A stretch of DNA of 64,000 nt from Pseudogemmobacter lacusdianii (GCF_030848395.1 NZ_JAVDBT010000003.1:62001-126000); one strand, 5' to 3'. Shown: positions 28,299-37,906, counted from the first letter of the stretch. The notes: a model not told the origin generated them from the sequence alone. Program-made: numbers and translations.

Positions 28299-28462
28299 AC
28301 CCGCGCTGGCTGATGAAGGCCAAGCGTTGGGCACAGAATCCGCCCTCGGCGCGACAGGTTGTATTTTACGGGGCAATCTTGGCGCTTTGTCTGGCGGTGG
28401 CGGGCTTTGAATGGTTCTTCGGCTGGCCCGAGGCGCTGACGCCCGCGCGGTTGCGTCCCTAA
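28295..28462 (+). CDS. Small single-pass membrane protein downstream of hpt
   Basis: A 55-residue frame begins in an ATGA overlap with the hpt stop and ends with TAA. It encodes a basic N terminus ([11 protein letters not shown]), one hydrophobic segment ([20 protein letters not shown]) and a short tail ending TPARLRP, giving an N-in membrane protein by charge. I recall similar short proteins after hpt in related genomes, starting MNPRWLM. Function unknown. Confidence comes from the start overlap and the membrane-protein composition. Confidence 0.7.
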   Translation: MNPRWLMKAKRWAQNPPSARQVVFYGAILALCLAVAGFEWFFGWPEALTPARLRP

Positions 28463-28558
28463 AACCGTCGCGCCGCCCAATCGCCGCGCATGAGGTGAGC
28501 TTGGCGCAGACAGCAGCGGAGCGATCCGCTATCCTAAGCGCAGCGAAAGGGAGCCACC

Positions 28559-29455
28559 ATGCGATTGCTACGTAACTTTATGATTCTCTGCGGTATTTCT
28601 GCGGCGGGCCTTTACTGGTGGACCTTGCCCGCCCCCTTAGACGCCTCGGCGATGGCCGGGCTGACAGGCGATGCGACCCGTGGTGAGGCGGTGTTCCACG
28701 CAACGGGCTGCGCCTCTTGCCATACCGCGCCCGGCGCCTCGGACAGTGATGAGCTGGTGTTGGCGGGTGGGCAGCGTTTTGCCTCGCCCTTTGGCACTTT
28801 CCTTGCGCCCAACATCAGCCAAGACAAAGCGCATGGCATTGGCGATTGGAGCGCGTTGGATCTGGCCAATGCGCTGACACGCGGTGTGTCGCGCGGGGGC
28901 GAGCATCTTTATCCGGCCCTGCCCTATGCCTCATATGCCAAGTTGGCCTTGCAAGATGTGGCGGATTTGCATGTCTATCTGCAAAGCCTGCCCGCCGATC
29001 CCACCCCCAGCCAGCCACATGAGATTGGCTTTCCCTTCAACATCCGCATGGCGCTTGGCGGATGGAAGCTGCTGTTCTTGAGTAACGACTGGGCGGTTGC
29101 GGGCAATCTGACCCCGACCGAGGATCGCGGCCGCTATCTTGTTGAGGCAATGGGGCATTGCGGTGAATGCCACACCCCCCGCAATGCGCTTGGTGGAATG
29201 GACCGCAGCCGTTGGTTGGCGGGGGCCGAGGACGCTTCAGACCCGACTGGCGTGGCGCGGGTGCCGAATATCACCCCAGCCAAGCTGAGCTGGTCCGAAG
29301 ATGAAATTGCCTATTACATGCAAAGCGGCTTTACGCCGGATTACGACTCGGTTGGCGGCCATATGGCACATGTGGTGGCGAACTTTGCACGCCTGCCGGT
29401 TGAGGATTCCAAAGCCGTAGCGGCCTATCTTAAGCGGGTGCCGGCGGTCGAATAA
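28559..29455 (+). CDS. Diheme c-type cytochrome
   Basis: Periplasmic electron carrier of 298 residues, anchored or exported by an N-terminal hydrophobic segment (FMILCGISAAGLYWW). Two CXXCH haem sites are seen: CASCH near residue 52 and CGECH near residue 200. Each half has the NISQDKAHGIGDW or NITPAKLSWSEDE pattern typical of the cytochrome subunits of membrane alcohol and sugar dehydrogenases. No dehydrogenase gene lies beside it, so its redox partner is unknown. The start has AAGGGAG upstream, and a strong terminator follows. Confidence 0.9.
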   Translation: MRLLRNFMILCGISAAGLYWWTLPAPLDASAMAGLTGDATRGEAVFHATGCASCHTAPGASDSDELVLAGGQRFASPFGTFLAPNISQDKAHGIGDWSALDLANALTRGVSRGGEHLYPALPYASYAKLALQDVADLHVYLQSLPADPTPSQPHEIGFPFNIRMALGGWKLLFLSNDWAVAGNLTPTEDRGRYLVEAMGHCGECHTPRNALGGMDRSRWLAGAEDASDPTGVARVPNITPAKLSWSEDEIAYYMQSGFTPDYDSVGGHMAHVVANFARLPVEDSKAVAAYLKRVPAVE

Positions 29456-29487
29456 AGCCGCAGCTTTCTGCTGCGTGAACCCCTGAT

Positions 29488-29515
29488 AAGGCGGCCTTTC
29501 ATGGCCGCCTTTTCT
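29488..29515 (+). terminator. Rho-independent terminator of cytochrome gene
   Basis: AAGGCGGCC and GGCCGCCTT pair around a six-base loop, followed by TTTTC; 33 bp past the stop. Confidence 0.8.
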
Positions 29516-29640
29516 TCGGCGAAAGCAGCTGTGTTAGATATATCAAAGAGTTGCCTTTAATTGCTGTTGGCACGTTCTTGTCTATCCCGTTGCAGAGCTT
29601 TGAGGGTACAACTGACGTCATCACACGCAGGAGTTGAACC

Positions 29641-30642
29641 TTGTCTTTGACGTGCCTTCCCCGCCTCACAGGTCTTGCCTTGGGCCTTAGCTTTTCGATG
29701 CTCCCGTTTTCTGCCAGCGCAGAAGGTCTGGAACTCGCCCCCGGATTGACGCTCACCGGCGATGTGATGCTGCAACACAGCGTTGACGCCTATTACGAAT
29801 ATACCGATATCATCGCCGATCTGCGTCTGTTCTGGCGTCCGGTCACCGACACGTCCTTTAGCTTTGGCATCGAGGCCAGCACCGATAGCTTCATCGGTCT
29901 GCATGAGGATTGGAGCGATAACGGTCTTTATGCAGCTGCAGTCTTCGGGTTTGAGGGCTATGATTTGCGCATCGGCGCACCGCGCCCGGTCAGCGATACG
30001 ATGGCCTTGCTGCCGCCCCTTGGCGCCTATCGCTATGTCAGCTTGGGTGTGGAAACGCTGCATGGATCGGTTGTGCGGGGGAACGCCCGTTGGGATGACC
30101 GTTTCACTCCGGGCCTATCGCTGCAAAGCAACACGGACGGTGCTTTCGCTTGGGGACTCTCGGCGCATAAATCCAGCTACGCGGACCAAGGCTACCGCGT
30201 TGATGTGCCAGTGGTCGAAGCGGTCGCGCAATATAGCTTTGGCGATCTGACGCTGGGCGCGCAGATTGTGCATACGCGCATGGACGATGGTGAGGCTGAT
30301 CAGGAATATCCCTTTGCAGTGGGGGTATCGGGAACCTCAGCCATGATCGGGATGCGTTATGCCAAGAATGGCTGGCTCCTTGGCTTGGCGCATGGCAAAG
30401 CCGACACTGGCGACGCCGAGCAAAATTTCTCGCGCGTGCATGGATCTTATGATTTTGGCAACGGCCTGACGCTTTATGCTGATCTGACCAAAGCTGACCG
30501 GCTCTATGAGGACGATCCGTCGGGATACCAAGTGCTGGGCGCCCAATACCGCTTTGCAAACGGCTTCTATCTGGAAGCGGGCGTGACGCATGATCGTGGT
30601 GAATACACCCATAAGACCATTGCCGCAGGTTATAAGTTCTGA
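29641..30642 (+). CDS. Outer-membrane beta-barrel (porin-like) protein
   Basis: Exported protein of 333 residues. It starts with TTG, placed by AGGAG seven bases upstream. A Sec signal peptide (LTGLALGLSFSMLPFSASA) is followed by alternating polar and aromatic strands such as LADLRLFWRP-like, YDLRIGAPRP and LTLYADLTKA, and the chain ends in YKF, the terminal aromatic signature of outer-membrane barrels. Repeat spacing is consistent with a porin of about sixteen strands. Substrate unknown. The upstream region holds a TGACGTCA palindrome near 29610. A terminator follows. Confidence 0.8.
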   Translation: MSLTCLPRLTGLALGLSFSMLPFSASAEGLELAPGLTLTGDVMLQHSVDAYYEYTDIIADLRLFWRPVTDTSFSFGIEASTDSFIGLHEDWSDNGLYAAAVFGFEGYDLRIGAPRPVSDTMALLPPLGAYRYVSLGVETLHGSVVRGNARWDDRFTPGLSLQSNTDGAFAWGLSAHKSSYADQGYRVDVPVVEAVAQYSFGDLTLGAQIVHTRMDDGEADQEYPFAVGVSGTSAMIGMRYAKNGWLLGLAHGKADTGDAEQNFSRVHGSYDFGNGLTLYADLTKADRLYEDDPSGYQVLGAQYRFANGFYLEAGVTHDRGEYTHKTIAAGYKF

Positions 30643-30665
30643 CACGCAACGCTTAGGTTTTGAAT

Positions 30666-30696
30666 AAAAAAAGGCGCCAGAGTGGCGCCTTTTTTC
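30666..30696. terminator. Two-way terminator between porin gene and lipA
   Basis: A-rich arm plus GGCGCC, a five-base loop AGAGT, then GGCGCC and a long T run, between convergent genes. Confidence 0.85.
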
Positions 30697-30719
30697 GATC
30701 ACATGAGAAGCGATGCCGC

Positions 30720-31670
30720 TTATGCGCGCCCCAGCTTTTGCAGACGTGCCTCGCGCAACCGGGCGAAATCGTCGCCTGCGTGGTAGCTGGACCGCGTCAA
30801 AGGTGTCGCCGAGACCATCAAGAAGCCTTTGCCATAAGCGGCTTTTTCATAGGCTTTGAACTCATCCGGTGTAACAAAACGGTCGACCCGGTGGTGTTTG
30901 GGCGTCGGCTGCAGATATTGTCCGATGGTCAGGAAATCGACATCCGCCGCGCGCATGTCATCCATCACCTGCAAGACGCCGGCGCGATCTTCGCCCAAGC
31001 CGACCATGATGCCGGATTTGGTGAACATCGTCGGGTCAAGCTCTTTGACCTTTTGCAAAAGCCGCAGCGAGTGGAAATAGCGCGCGCCGGGGCGCACCTC
31101 GAGGTAAAGCCCGGGCACGGTTTCCAAATTGTGGTTCAGCACATCGGGCCGCGCTTCAACCACCGTCTCCAAAGCGCCGGGGGCGGCTTTTAGGAAATCG
31201 GGGATCAGCACCTCAATCGTGGTGCCGGGGCTGCGGTGGCGGATGGCGCGGATCGTCTGAGCGAAATGCTCGGCACCACCATCGGTCAGGTCATCGCGGT
31301 CGACAGAGGTCACCACAACGTGGTTCAGCGACAGCTCCGAGACCGCATGTGCCACGCGGCCCGGCTCGAAGAGATCCAGCGCATTGGGCTTGCCGGTGGC
31401 GACGTTGCAGAAGGTGCAGCCACGGGTGCAGATCTCGCCCATGATCATCATGGTGGCATGGCCTTGCGACCAGCATTCGCCAACGTTGGGGCAACCCGCC
31501 TCTTCGCAGACCGTGACCAGCTTTTTCTCTTTGAGAATAGCGCGGGTCTGCTTGTAGCCCTCGGAGTTGGGCGCGCGCACGCGAATCCAATCGGGCTTCT
31601 TGGGCTGCGCCTGATCGGCCCGATGGGCCTTTTCGGGATGGCGTTGTTCCGGAAGGCTGAGGTCTCGCAC
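30720..31670 (-). CDS. lipA: Lipoyl synthase
   Basis: Radical-SAM enzyme of 316 residues that inserts two sulfurs into octanoyl groups on lipoyl domains. The auxiliary cluster cysteines are at about residues 55, 60 and 66 ([12 protein letters not shown]) and the radical-SAM cysteines at 81, 85 and 88 (CTRGCTFC). The GTG at 31670 is chosen because relatives begin [14 protein letters not shown] and AGGGGG lies upstream; an ATG at 31706 adds twelve unsupported residues. The RSSYHA motif near the C terminus is present. Single-gene unit. Confidence 0.96.
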   Translation of the reverse strand: MRDLSLPEQRHPEKAHRADQAQPKKPDWIRVRAPNSEGYKQTRAILKEKKLVTVCEEAGCPNVGECWSQGHATMMIMGEICTRGCTFCNVATGKPNALDLFEPGRVAHAVSELSLNHVVVTSVDRDDLTDGGAEHFAQTIRAIRHRSPGTTIEVLIPDFLKAAPGALETVVEARPDVLNHNLETVPGLYLEVRPGARYFHSLRLLQKVKELDPTMFTKSGIMVGLGEDRAGVLQVMDDMRAADVDFLTIGQYLQPTPKHHRVDRFVTPDEFKAYEKAAYGKGFLMVSATPLTRSSYHAGDDFARLREARLQKLGRA

Positions 31671-31796
31671 AGAATTTTCCCCCTGCAATGCTCTCTTTAT
31701 GCTCATACTGCTGGGAAAGGATCAAGGCCATGCCCGACCTGCCTGCTGCAAAGGCGCGTCAGGGGGCGGCAGATGGCGACAACGAGGGGTCTTAAC

Positions 31797-32480
31797 ATGA
31801 AGAAATTTATTGCAGAGACGATGGGCACAGCCATTTTGGTGCTCTTTGGGTGCGGGGCTGCGGTGATCGCAGGTGCCGATGGTACCACCGGGATCGGGCT
31901 TGCGGGGATCAGTCTGGCCTTTGGCCTGGCGATCGTCGCTGCGGCCTACGGTTTGGGCGCGATCTCGGGCGCGCATTTGAACCCTGCGGTCTCGCTCGGC
32001 GCACTGATGGCCGGTCGGATGCCTGCGGCCGAGTTCGTCAGCTATGTGATCGCACAGATCCTTGGCGCGGTGATCGGCGCATTGCTGCTTTACCTCATTG
32101 CTTCGGGTTCTGCGGGCTGGACCGGCGGGCTGGGGCAGAACGGCTATGGGGCGGGTTATATGGGCGAATACAGCCTGACTTCGGCGCTGGTGTTTGAGTT
32201 CGTGATGACCTTCATCTTCGTCACCGTCATCCTGGGCGCCACCCAGCCGGGCGCTGCAACCGCTTTTGCAGGTCTTGCAATTGGTCTGACGCTGGCAGCA
32301 ATCCACCTTGTCGGCATCAAGGTGACGGGCGTTTCGGTGAACCCTGCCCGCTCGATCGGTCCGGCGCTCTTTGCTGGCGGCGCGGCTTTGTCGCAGCTTT
32401 GGGTCTTCATCGCAGCCCCGCTTTTGGGCGGCGCTTTGGCAGGGATCGTGCATAAAGCGGGCCTGACCCGCGCCGATTAA
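31797..32480 (+). CDS. aqpZ: Aquaporin Z
   Basis: Six-helix water channel of 227 residues. Both NPA motifs are present: HLNPAV at residues 60-65 and SVNPARSIGP near residue 182, the second carrying the filter arginine. The protein lacks the glycerol-facilitator insertions, so a water-specific role is likely. The ATG at 31797 follows GAGGGG. It is divergent from lipA with about 126 bp between them and ends in a strong terminator. Confidence 0.95.
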   Translation: MKKFIAETMGTAILVLFGCGAAVIAGADGTTGIGLAGISLAFGLAIVAAAYGLGAISGAHLNPAVSLGALMAGRMPAAEFVSYVIAQILGAVIGALLLYLIASGSAGWTGGLGQNGYGAGYMGEYSLTSALVFEFVMTFIFVTVILGATQPGAATAFAGLAIGLTLAAIHLVGIKVTGVSVNPARSIGPALFAGGAALSQLWVFIAAPLLGGALAGIVHKAGLTRAD

Positions 32481-32503
32481 ATCGGGCTGATCCGCAAGGC
32501 AAA

Positions 32504-32528
32504 AGGGGCGCAGCATTCTGCGCCCCTC
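32504..32528. terminator. Terminator between aqpZ and DUF6456 gene
   Basis: AGGGGCGCAG and CTGCGCCCCT form a 10-bp stem with a 4-base loop between convergent genes. Confidence 0.8.
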
Positions 32529-32543
32529 TTCCATTTGGCCCCT

Positions 32544-33773
32544 TCAACCAATCAGCGGGCCTGCGCGGCCATAGCGCGCATCGTAATGCCGCCGCAGCCG
32601 CATCAGCGCGATGCGTAAGACGATCTTGCCCGAGCGCGCCGCCCAGCCCATGCGCTTTTCGGCCATCTCGATGCCTTCCAAAAAGCAGCAAACCCGCAAA
32701 GCGACATCCCCCAACCCGGGGCCAAGGTCGTGCAACGCCTCGGCGACACGCTCACGGGCACGGGCCGAGCCGCCACCCGCCCCATCACTGCGAAAGCTGC
32801 CGCGCTCGCCTCCTGTCAAGAATCGCTCCCAATTTTGCGCCACGCGCGGGCCCATTTGGGCCAGCTCAAAATCTTCGCGCAACCGTTCGGCCGCTTCGAC
32901 CAAGGCGCTGTCGAGAAAAGGTTTGCCGTCTTTGTCGCGCCGCCGGCCCAAGATAGAGACCGGGCTTTCGGCAAGGTTGGAGCGGATACGCCGCGCCCCG
33001 CCCGGCTCACTCACTTGCCGTTCGCCCCAGATCCGATGCTGGTCGGCAAAGTTCGCCTGCGCTTCGGCCATACCTAGCGGAGCCGATTGCCGGCGCAGGT
33101 CCTCCTCATCAATCATCCGCTTCAACGCCATGCGCCCGGCTTGGGTGATCTCATAGGTCGAGATCCGCCCCGCCTTGCGGCATTGGATCCAGTCCTTCAG
33201 CGCAAAGGCCTGCGCCACCGCCCGGTCCACGATGGCCGTGCGCGAGGACCGACCGTCCGCCAATTCGCGCATCACCACCGCCTTCTCCATGTCGGCGGCA
33301 ATCGCCATCACCGCCCCGGGTTCGACCAACCGGCGCAGCACACGTCGCCCCTCACGCATCAAGGTGTCCTCATCGGTGAGCGGCTCGGTTTCGGGCGCCA
33401 TGAGCGGGTGCCGCGTCTGGTGGTGGGGGGCCGGTGTGATGGTCATCTTGGCAACGTCCTTCTGCACAGGGCTTTGAGAGGGAAGCAGGCCACGACCGAG
33501 CCGCGTTAAAGCTTCATCCATCAAAGGGTCGTCCCGGCGCAGTTCAAACCGCCGCACTTGCCGCATCACGGTCGAGGCATTCAGCCCTGCCGCGCGCGCC
33601 AGCGCCCGGATCGAGACCCCATCCTCGGTATGGCTAAGATAGTGTTTCACCCGTTCGGGAAGCCATTCAGGAAGGCGGTCTCTCAGCGGATGTGCTGCGC
33701 GATGGGCCAAGTCGGTCACCTGTCTTGCATCGAGGCCTAAGGAAGCGGATGCGTCCGACGAGAACGGACGCAA
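32544..33773 (-). CDS. DUF6456 helix-turn-helix protein
   Basis: Protein of up to 409 residues with a helix-turn-helix near the N terminus (SIRALARAAGLNASTVMRQVRR) and a C-terminal DUF6456 region (GIEMAEKRMGW then KIVLRIALMRLRRHY). A second winged-helix-like block (ISTYEITQAGRMALKRM) lies in the middle. No good Shine-Dalgarno supports the TTG start at 33773; a GTG at 33719, just before the conserved LPEWLPERVKHYLSHTE, is an equally good start. It is probably a DNA-binding regulator. It diverges from the DUF6477 gene across a 163-bp AT-richer spacer with a palindrome. Confidence 0.75.
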   Translation of the reverse strand: MRPFSSDASASLGLDARQVTDLAHRAAHPLRDRLPEWLPERVKHYLSHTEDGVSIRALARAAGLNASTVMRQVRRFELRRDDPLMDEALTRLGRGLLPSQSPVQKDVAKMTITPAPHHQTRHPLMAPETEPLTDEDTLMREGRRVLRRLVEPGAVMAIAADMEKAVVMRELADGRSSRTAIVDRAVAQAFALKDWIQCRKAGRISTYEITQAGRMALKRMIDEEDLRRQSAPLGMAEAQANFADQHRIWGERQVSEPGGARRIRSNLAESPVSILGRRRDKDGKPFLDSALVEAAERLREDFELAQMGPRVAQNWERFLTGGERGSFRSDGAGGGSARARERVAEALHDLGPGLGDVALRVCCFLEGIEMAEKRMGWAARSGKIVLRIALMRLRRHYDARYGRAGPLIG

Positions 33774-33833
33774 CCCATGGATGAAATCGTTACATCTTGG
33801 TTAATCGTGGCGATAATGCAGATAATTCTAGCG

Positions 33834-33855
33834 GTTTCTTAAAGGTTTGAGAAAC
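33834..33855. promoter_or_regulatory. 22-bp palindrome in the DUF6456/DUF6477 spacer
   Basis: GTTTCTTAAAG and GTTTGAGAAAC form a near-perfect inverted repeat (9 of 11 positions) with no gap. A second small one, GCAAC/GTTGC, lies at 33882-33896. Position between divergent genes suggests an operator, possibly for the adjacent helix-turn-helix protein (inference). Confidence 0.5.
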
Positions 33856-33936
33856 TTCCGCGCGCTCGAAAGGCGCAAAATGCAACGTTAGGTTGCGCTC
33901 TGTCAGACTGGTCGGCCTGCAATCGGAGGCCTGATC

Positions 33937-34221
33937 ATGCGCGACAGTGAACGTCTTCTCACAACACTACGCCGCCCTGCCCTTTTGATGCGCGCAGCAC
34001 GGCTTGGGCTGCAAAGCTATCAACGCAGCCGCTGGCTTCGGCGTCTCGCAGCGGAAGAACCCTGCCACGAGCGTATGTTAGAGCATTTGATGCGCAGCGA
34101 GGCGGCTTGGGAGGAAACCAGGAGACGCGGTGACGCGGGCTATTCCGTGGCGCGGCATCTGGAAGTGTTGATCGCCCTTTTGGCCGAAACGCGGGCTTTG
34201 CGCGCAGCCCTGCCCGGCTGA
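33937..34221 (+). CDS. DUF6477 family protein
   Basis: Small basic protein of 94 residues. The pattern LRRPALLMRAARLGLQSYQR at the start and RRRGDAGYSVARHLEVLIAL near the end match what I recall of DUF6477, a family seen mainly in Rhodobacteraceae. No membrane segment or catalytic motif is visible; it is probably helical. The ATG has GGAGG upstream (ATCGGAGGCCTGATC). It sits divergent from the DUF6456 gene and is followed by a strong terminator. Function unknown. Confidence 0.8.
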   Translation: MRDSERLLTTLRRPALLMRAARLGLQSYQRSRWLRRLAAEEPCHERMLEHLMRSEAAWEETRRRGDAGYSVARHLEVLIALLAETRALRAALPG

Positions 34222-34227
34222 AACGCA

Positions 34228-34259
34228 AAACGCCCGCGCCAGTCAGGGCGCGGGCGTTT
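34228..34259. terminator. Strong terminator after DUF6477 gene
   Basis: AAACGCCCGCGCC and GGCGCGGGCGTTT form a perfect 13-bp stem with a six-base loop between convergent genes. Confidence 0.85.
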
Positions 34260-34309
34260 GCTACGTCTGGGAACCCGGCCCAAAGGCCAGTGCCCCAAAA
34301 ACCTTAAGA

Positions 34310-35872
34310 TCACATGAAAGCGTCAGGCATCGAGGCTTTGCGCTGCGTCACATAGGCCTCAAGCTCTTCTTTCTTGCCAGCGTCGATGTCAGGCGCTTGA
34401 TAATCGGCCAGAAGCTTCTTCACGCGGGCAGATGCCAGCGCTTGGGTATCGCGTGCGCCTTCATCTTCCCAAGTCTCATAGGGCTTGTAGTCCAGAACTT
34501 CGCTGCGCCAGAAAGCGGTTTTGAAGTTGGCTTGGGTGTGCTCGCAGCCAAGGTAGTGGCCGCCCGGACCGACCTCACGGATCGCATCCATTGCTTGGCC
34601 ATTGGTATCGATCGCCACGCCCTGGGCCAGATGGTGCAAGGTGCCCAGCTGATCGGCATCCATCACGAATTTCTCGTAAGACGAGACCAGACCGCCTTCG
34701 AGCCAGCCGCAAGCGTGCAGCATGAAGTTCACGCCCGACATCAGACCCATGTTGAGGCTGTTGGCCGATTCGTAACCCGCCTGCGCATCAGGCAGTTTCG
34801 AGCCGCAGAAGCCACCCGCCGAGCGATAAGGCAGCCCCAGACGGCGCACCAGTTGACCGGTGCCATAGGTGATATGGCTGGCTTCCGGGGTGCCAAAGGT
34901 CGGCGCGCCCGAATTCATGTCGATCGAGGTCACAAAGGCGCCCGCGATCACCGGTGAGCCTGCGCGCACCAGCTGGCTATAGGCGACACCGGCCAGAATC
35001 TCGGCCAGAACTTGCGTCAAAGTGCCCGCAACCGTCACCGGCGCCATCGCACCGCCGACGATGAAGGGCGAGACGATGGAGGCTTGGTTGTTCGAGGCAT
35101 AGACCTCCAAAGCGCCCATCATGATCCCGTCGAAAGTCATCGGCGAGTTGATGTTGATGAGCGAGGTCATTACCGTGTTTTGGTCAACGAAATCATTGCC
35201 AAACAGGATCTTCGACATATCGACCGAATCCTGCGCCCGGCTCGGCTCGGTCACAGAGCCCATGTAGGGCTTATCCGACAAAGTCATATGCGCCAGCAGC
35301 ATGTCGAGGTGGCGCTTGTTCACCGGAATATCGGTCGGCTCGCACACCGTGCCGCCCGAATGGTGCAGCCATTTCGACATATAGCCGAGCTTCACGAAAT
35401 TGCGGAAATCCTCGATCGTGGCATAGCGGCGGCCACCTTCGGCATCGCGCACGAAGGGCGGGCCGTAGACCGGTGCCAGCACCAGACCATTGCCGCCGAT
35501 ATCGACATTGCGGGCCGCATTGCGGGCGTGTTGGGTGAACTTCGACGGCGCGGTCGAGCAAAGCTTGCGCGCAAGGCCACGCGGGATATGCACCCGCTCG
35601 CCGCGCACATCGGCGCCGGCATCGCGCCAACGCCGCAAAGCGGCTTCGTTTTCCACGAAGTTGACGCCGATCTCTTCCAGCACCGTCTCGGCATTATATT
35701 CGATGATCTGAAGCGCTTCTTCGTTCAGAATCTCGAAATTGGGGATGTTCCGCTCGATAAAGCGGGCGGTCTCGAAGCTGACAGCCGTGCGCTCGGCGCG
35801 GCGCGCCCCGCCGCCACCACCCCGTGCCCGGCGTCCACTCGTCTGTTCCGCTGCCACATCTAAATCGCCCAT
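34310..35872 (-). CDS. Trimethylamine methyltransferase (MttB) family protein, non-pyrrolysine
   Basis: Predicted corrinoid-dependent methyltransferase-fold protein of about 520 residues. Family features include [13 protein letters not shown]-like N-terminal sequence ([15 protein letters not shown]), [10 protein letters not shown], and a C-terminal [19 protein letters not shown]. No in-frame amber codon occurs, so this is a non-pyrrolysine member such as those acting on glycine betaine or related quaternary amines. The N terminus has a Gly-rich basic stretch. The ATG at 35872 has GGAGG five bases upstream; a GTG at 35902 is the outer limit. No corrinoid-protein or methyltransferase partner gene is adjacent. 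Confidence 0.85.
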   Translation of the reverse strand: MGDLDVAAEQTSGRRARGGGGGARRAERTAVSFETARFIERNIPNFEILNEEALQIIEYNAETVLEEIGVNFVENEAALRRWRDAGADVRGERVHIPRGLARKLCSTAPSKFTQHARNAARNVDIGGNGLVLAPVYGPPFVRDAEGGRRYATIEDFRNFVKLGYMSKWLHHSGGTVCEPTDIPVNKRHLDMLLAHMTLSDKPYMGSVTEPSRAQDSVDMSKILFGNDFVDQNTVMTSLININSPMTFDGIMMGALEVYASNNQASIVSPFIVGGAMAPVTVAGTLTQVLAEILAGVAYSQLVRAGSPVIAGAFVTSIDMNSGAPTFGTPEASHITYGTGQLVRRLGLPYRSAGGFCGSKLPDAQAGYESANSLNMGLMSGVNFMLHACGWLEGGLVSSYEKFVMDADQLGTLHHLAQGVAIDTNGQAMDAIREVGPGGHYLGCEHTQANFKTAFWRSEVLDYKPYETWEDEGARDTQALASARVKKLLADYQAPDIDAGKKEELEAYVTQRKASMPDAFM

Positions 35873-36051
35873 CATCGCCTCCAGCGCTGAAACCTTTGGC
35901 ACCTTATGAACCCAAAGCTTTTCCGCCCGCCCCTCGTTTCCGTCGCATGCCCGCCAAAACCGACACGGCTCAACACCGAAAACGACGCCAAGACCCGCCG
36001 CGCTCTGCCTTGCCCTCTTGCGATTTGGCCCCTTGCGCGCTACGCGAGCGC

Positions 36052-37611
36052 ATGACCCAGTCCCATGAACGCCTCCTGATCATCGACTTTGGTTCCCAGG
36101 TGACGCAGCTGATCGCGCGCCGCCTGCGTGAGCTGAACGTCTATTGCGAAATCCACCCCTATAACCGGGTGAATGATGCCTTCCTGCGCGACTTCGCGCC
36201 GAAGGCGGTCATCCTCTCGGGCGGGCCTGACAGCGTGACCCGCGAAGGATCGCCGCGCGCGCCGGAAGCTTTGTGGAGCTTTGGTGTCCCGGTCCTTGGG
36301 ATCTGCTATGGTCAGCAGACCATGATGCAGCAACTGGGCGGGATGGTCGAAAGCGGCCATGGCACCGCCGAGTTTGGCCGCGCCTTCGTGACCCCTGCCA
36401 ATGGCGATCTGTCGATCCTTGCGGGCTGGTTCGAAGAGGGCCGCGAGCAGGTCTGGATGAGCCACGGCGACCATGTCTCGCAGATCGCGCCGGGCTTTGA
36501 GGTCTATGGCACCTCGCCCAATGCGCCCTTTGCGGTGACGGCGGATGTGTCGCGCAACTTCTATGCCGTGCAGTTCCACCCCGAGGTGCACCACACCCCC
36601 AAAGGTGCGAAACTCTACGAGAACTTCATCAAACTCGCCGGTTTCAGCGGCGATTGGACCATGGCGGGCTACCGCGAGCAAGCCATTGCCGCGATCCGGG
36701 AACAGGTCGGTTCGGACCATGTGATCTGCGGGCTTTCGGGCGGCGTGGACAGCTCGGTCACCGCGATCTTGCTGCATGAGGCGATTGGCGACCAGCTGAC
36801 CTGCGTCTTCGTGGACCACGGTCTTTTGCGCAAAAACGAAGCCGCCGATGTCGTGAAAATGTTCCGCGACAACTACAAGATCAAACTGATCGCGGCGGAT
36901 GAGTCTGACCTCTTCCTCGGCGCGCTTGAGGGCGTCTCGGACCCCGAGGTGAAGCGCAAGACCATCGGCAAGCTCTTCATCGATGTGTTCCAGAAATACG
37001 CCAATGAGATCGAGGGCGCGAAGTTCCTTGCTCAAGGCACGCTTTATCCTGACGTGATCGAGTCGGTCTCCTTCTCGGGCGGGCCTTCGGTCACGATCAA
37101 ATCGCACCACAATGTGGGCGGTCTGCCGGAGAAGATGGGCCTGAAGCTGGTCGAACCCCTGCGTGAGCTTTTCAAGGACGAGGTCCGCGCCTTGGGCCGC
37201 GAGCTTGGCCTGCCCGCTTCCTTCATCGGCCGCCACCCCTTCCCCGGTCCGGGTCTGGCGATCCGCTGCCCGGGTGAGATCACCCGCGAGAAGCTGGCGA
37301 TCTTGCAAGAGGCCGATGCCGTCTACATCGACCAAATCCGCAAACACGGGCTTTATGACGAGATCTGGCAGGCTTTCGCCGCGATCTTGCCAATGAAAAC
37401 CGTGGGCGTGATGGGCGACGGGCGCACCTATGACTATGCGGTGGCGATCCGTGCGGTGACCTCGGTCGATGGGATGACCGCCGACACCTACCCGTTCAGC
37501 CATGAATTCCTTGGCGAGACGATGACGCGAATCATCAATGAGGTGAAAGGCGTCAATCGGGTGTTCTACGATCTGACCTCGAAGCCGCCGGGCACGATTG
37601 AGCTCGAATAA
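36052..37611 (+). CDS. guaA: GMP synthase (glutamine-hydrolysing)
   Basis: Converts XMP to GMP with glutamine and ATP; 519 residues. The class I amidotransferase domain has the catalytic Cys85 in GICYGQQ and the His-Glu pair in QFHPEVHHT. The ATP-pyrophosphatase domain has the loop SGGVDSS, and the dimerisation domain ends KPPGTIELE. The start at 36052 gives the usual family N terminus ([18 protein letters not shown]). A small monooxygenase-fold gene follows after 22 bases. Confidence 0.97.
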   Translation: MTQSHERLLIIDFGSQVTQLIARRLRELNVYCEIHPYNRVNDAFLRDFAPKAVILSGGPDSVTREGSPRAPEALWSFGVPVLGICYGQQTMMQQLGGMVESGHGTAEFGRAFVTPANGDLSILAGWFEEGREQVWMSHGDHVSQIAPGFEVYGTSPNAPFAVTADVSRNFYAVQFHPEVHHTPKGAKLYENFIKLAGFSGDWTMAGYREQAIAAIREQVGSDHVICGLSGGVDSSVTAILLHEAIGDQLTCVFVDHGLLRKNEAADVVKMFRDNYKIKLIAADESDLFLGALEGVSDPEVKRKTIGKLFIDVFQKYANEIEGAKFLAQGTLYPDVIESVSFSGGPSVTIKSHHNVGGLPEKMGLKLVEPLRELFKDEVRALGRELGLPASFIGRHPFPGPGLAIRCPGEITREKLAILQEADAVYIDQIRKHGLYDEIWQAFAAILPMKTVGVMGDGRTYDYAVAIRAVTSVDGMTADTYPFSHEFLGETMTRIINEVKGVNRVFYDLTSKPPGTIELE

Positions 37612-37633
37612 CGCGGGCAAAGGATTTCAGGCG

Positions 37634-37906
37634 ATGATCACGCTGACGGGGTTGTTAATCTGTGCGAATGCAGAAGAGGCAGCTTTGGTGCGCGATCATC
37701 TGCCCGAGCATCGGCGTCTGACGCAGGATGAGATCGGCTGTTTGGCCTTTTCCGTCCAGCCGACCGAGGATCCGCTGATCTGGCAGGTCGATGAGGTTTT
37801 CACCGATAAAGCGGCCTTTGCCGCGCATCAGGCCCGCACGCGCGGGTCTGATTGGTTTAAAGCCACCGGCCATATTCGGCGCGATTATCAAATCACCGGG
37901 CTCTGA
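37634..37906 (+). CDS. Antibiotic-biosynthesis-monooxygenase-fold small protein
   Basis: Protein of 90 residues resembling the ABM/quinol monooxygenase dimeric alpha-beta barrel: N-terminal strand ITLTGLLICANAEEAALVRDHL, centre WQVDEVFTDKAAFAAHQ, and end HIRRDYQITGL. These small enzymes oxidise quinol-like compounds without cofactors or act as simple binding proteins. The ATG at 37634 is preferred over 37598, which would overlap guaA; AAAGGA lies upstream. Likely read through from guaA. Specific function unknown. Confidence 0.75.
   Translation: MITLTGLLICANAEEAALVRDHLPEHRRLTQDEIGCLAFSVQPTEDPLIWQVDEVFTDKAAFAAHQARTRGSDWFKATGHIRRDYQITGL

Noticed and set aside
33801-33815. CtrA-type site (TTAA-N7-TTAA) in the DUF6456/DUF6477 spacer
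   Set aside because: Only the first TTAA is present; the second half reads GATA, too weak to report.
34310-35872. Pyrrolysine-containing MttB
   Set aside because: The frame has no in-frame amber codon, so it is a non-pyrrolysine homologue.
36040-37620. A 526-codon open frame antisense to guaA
   Set aside because: Covers the gene exactly in the opposite strand, no motif, and guaA is certain.
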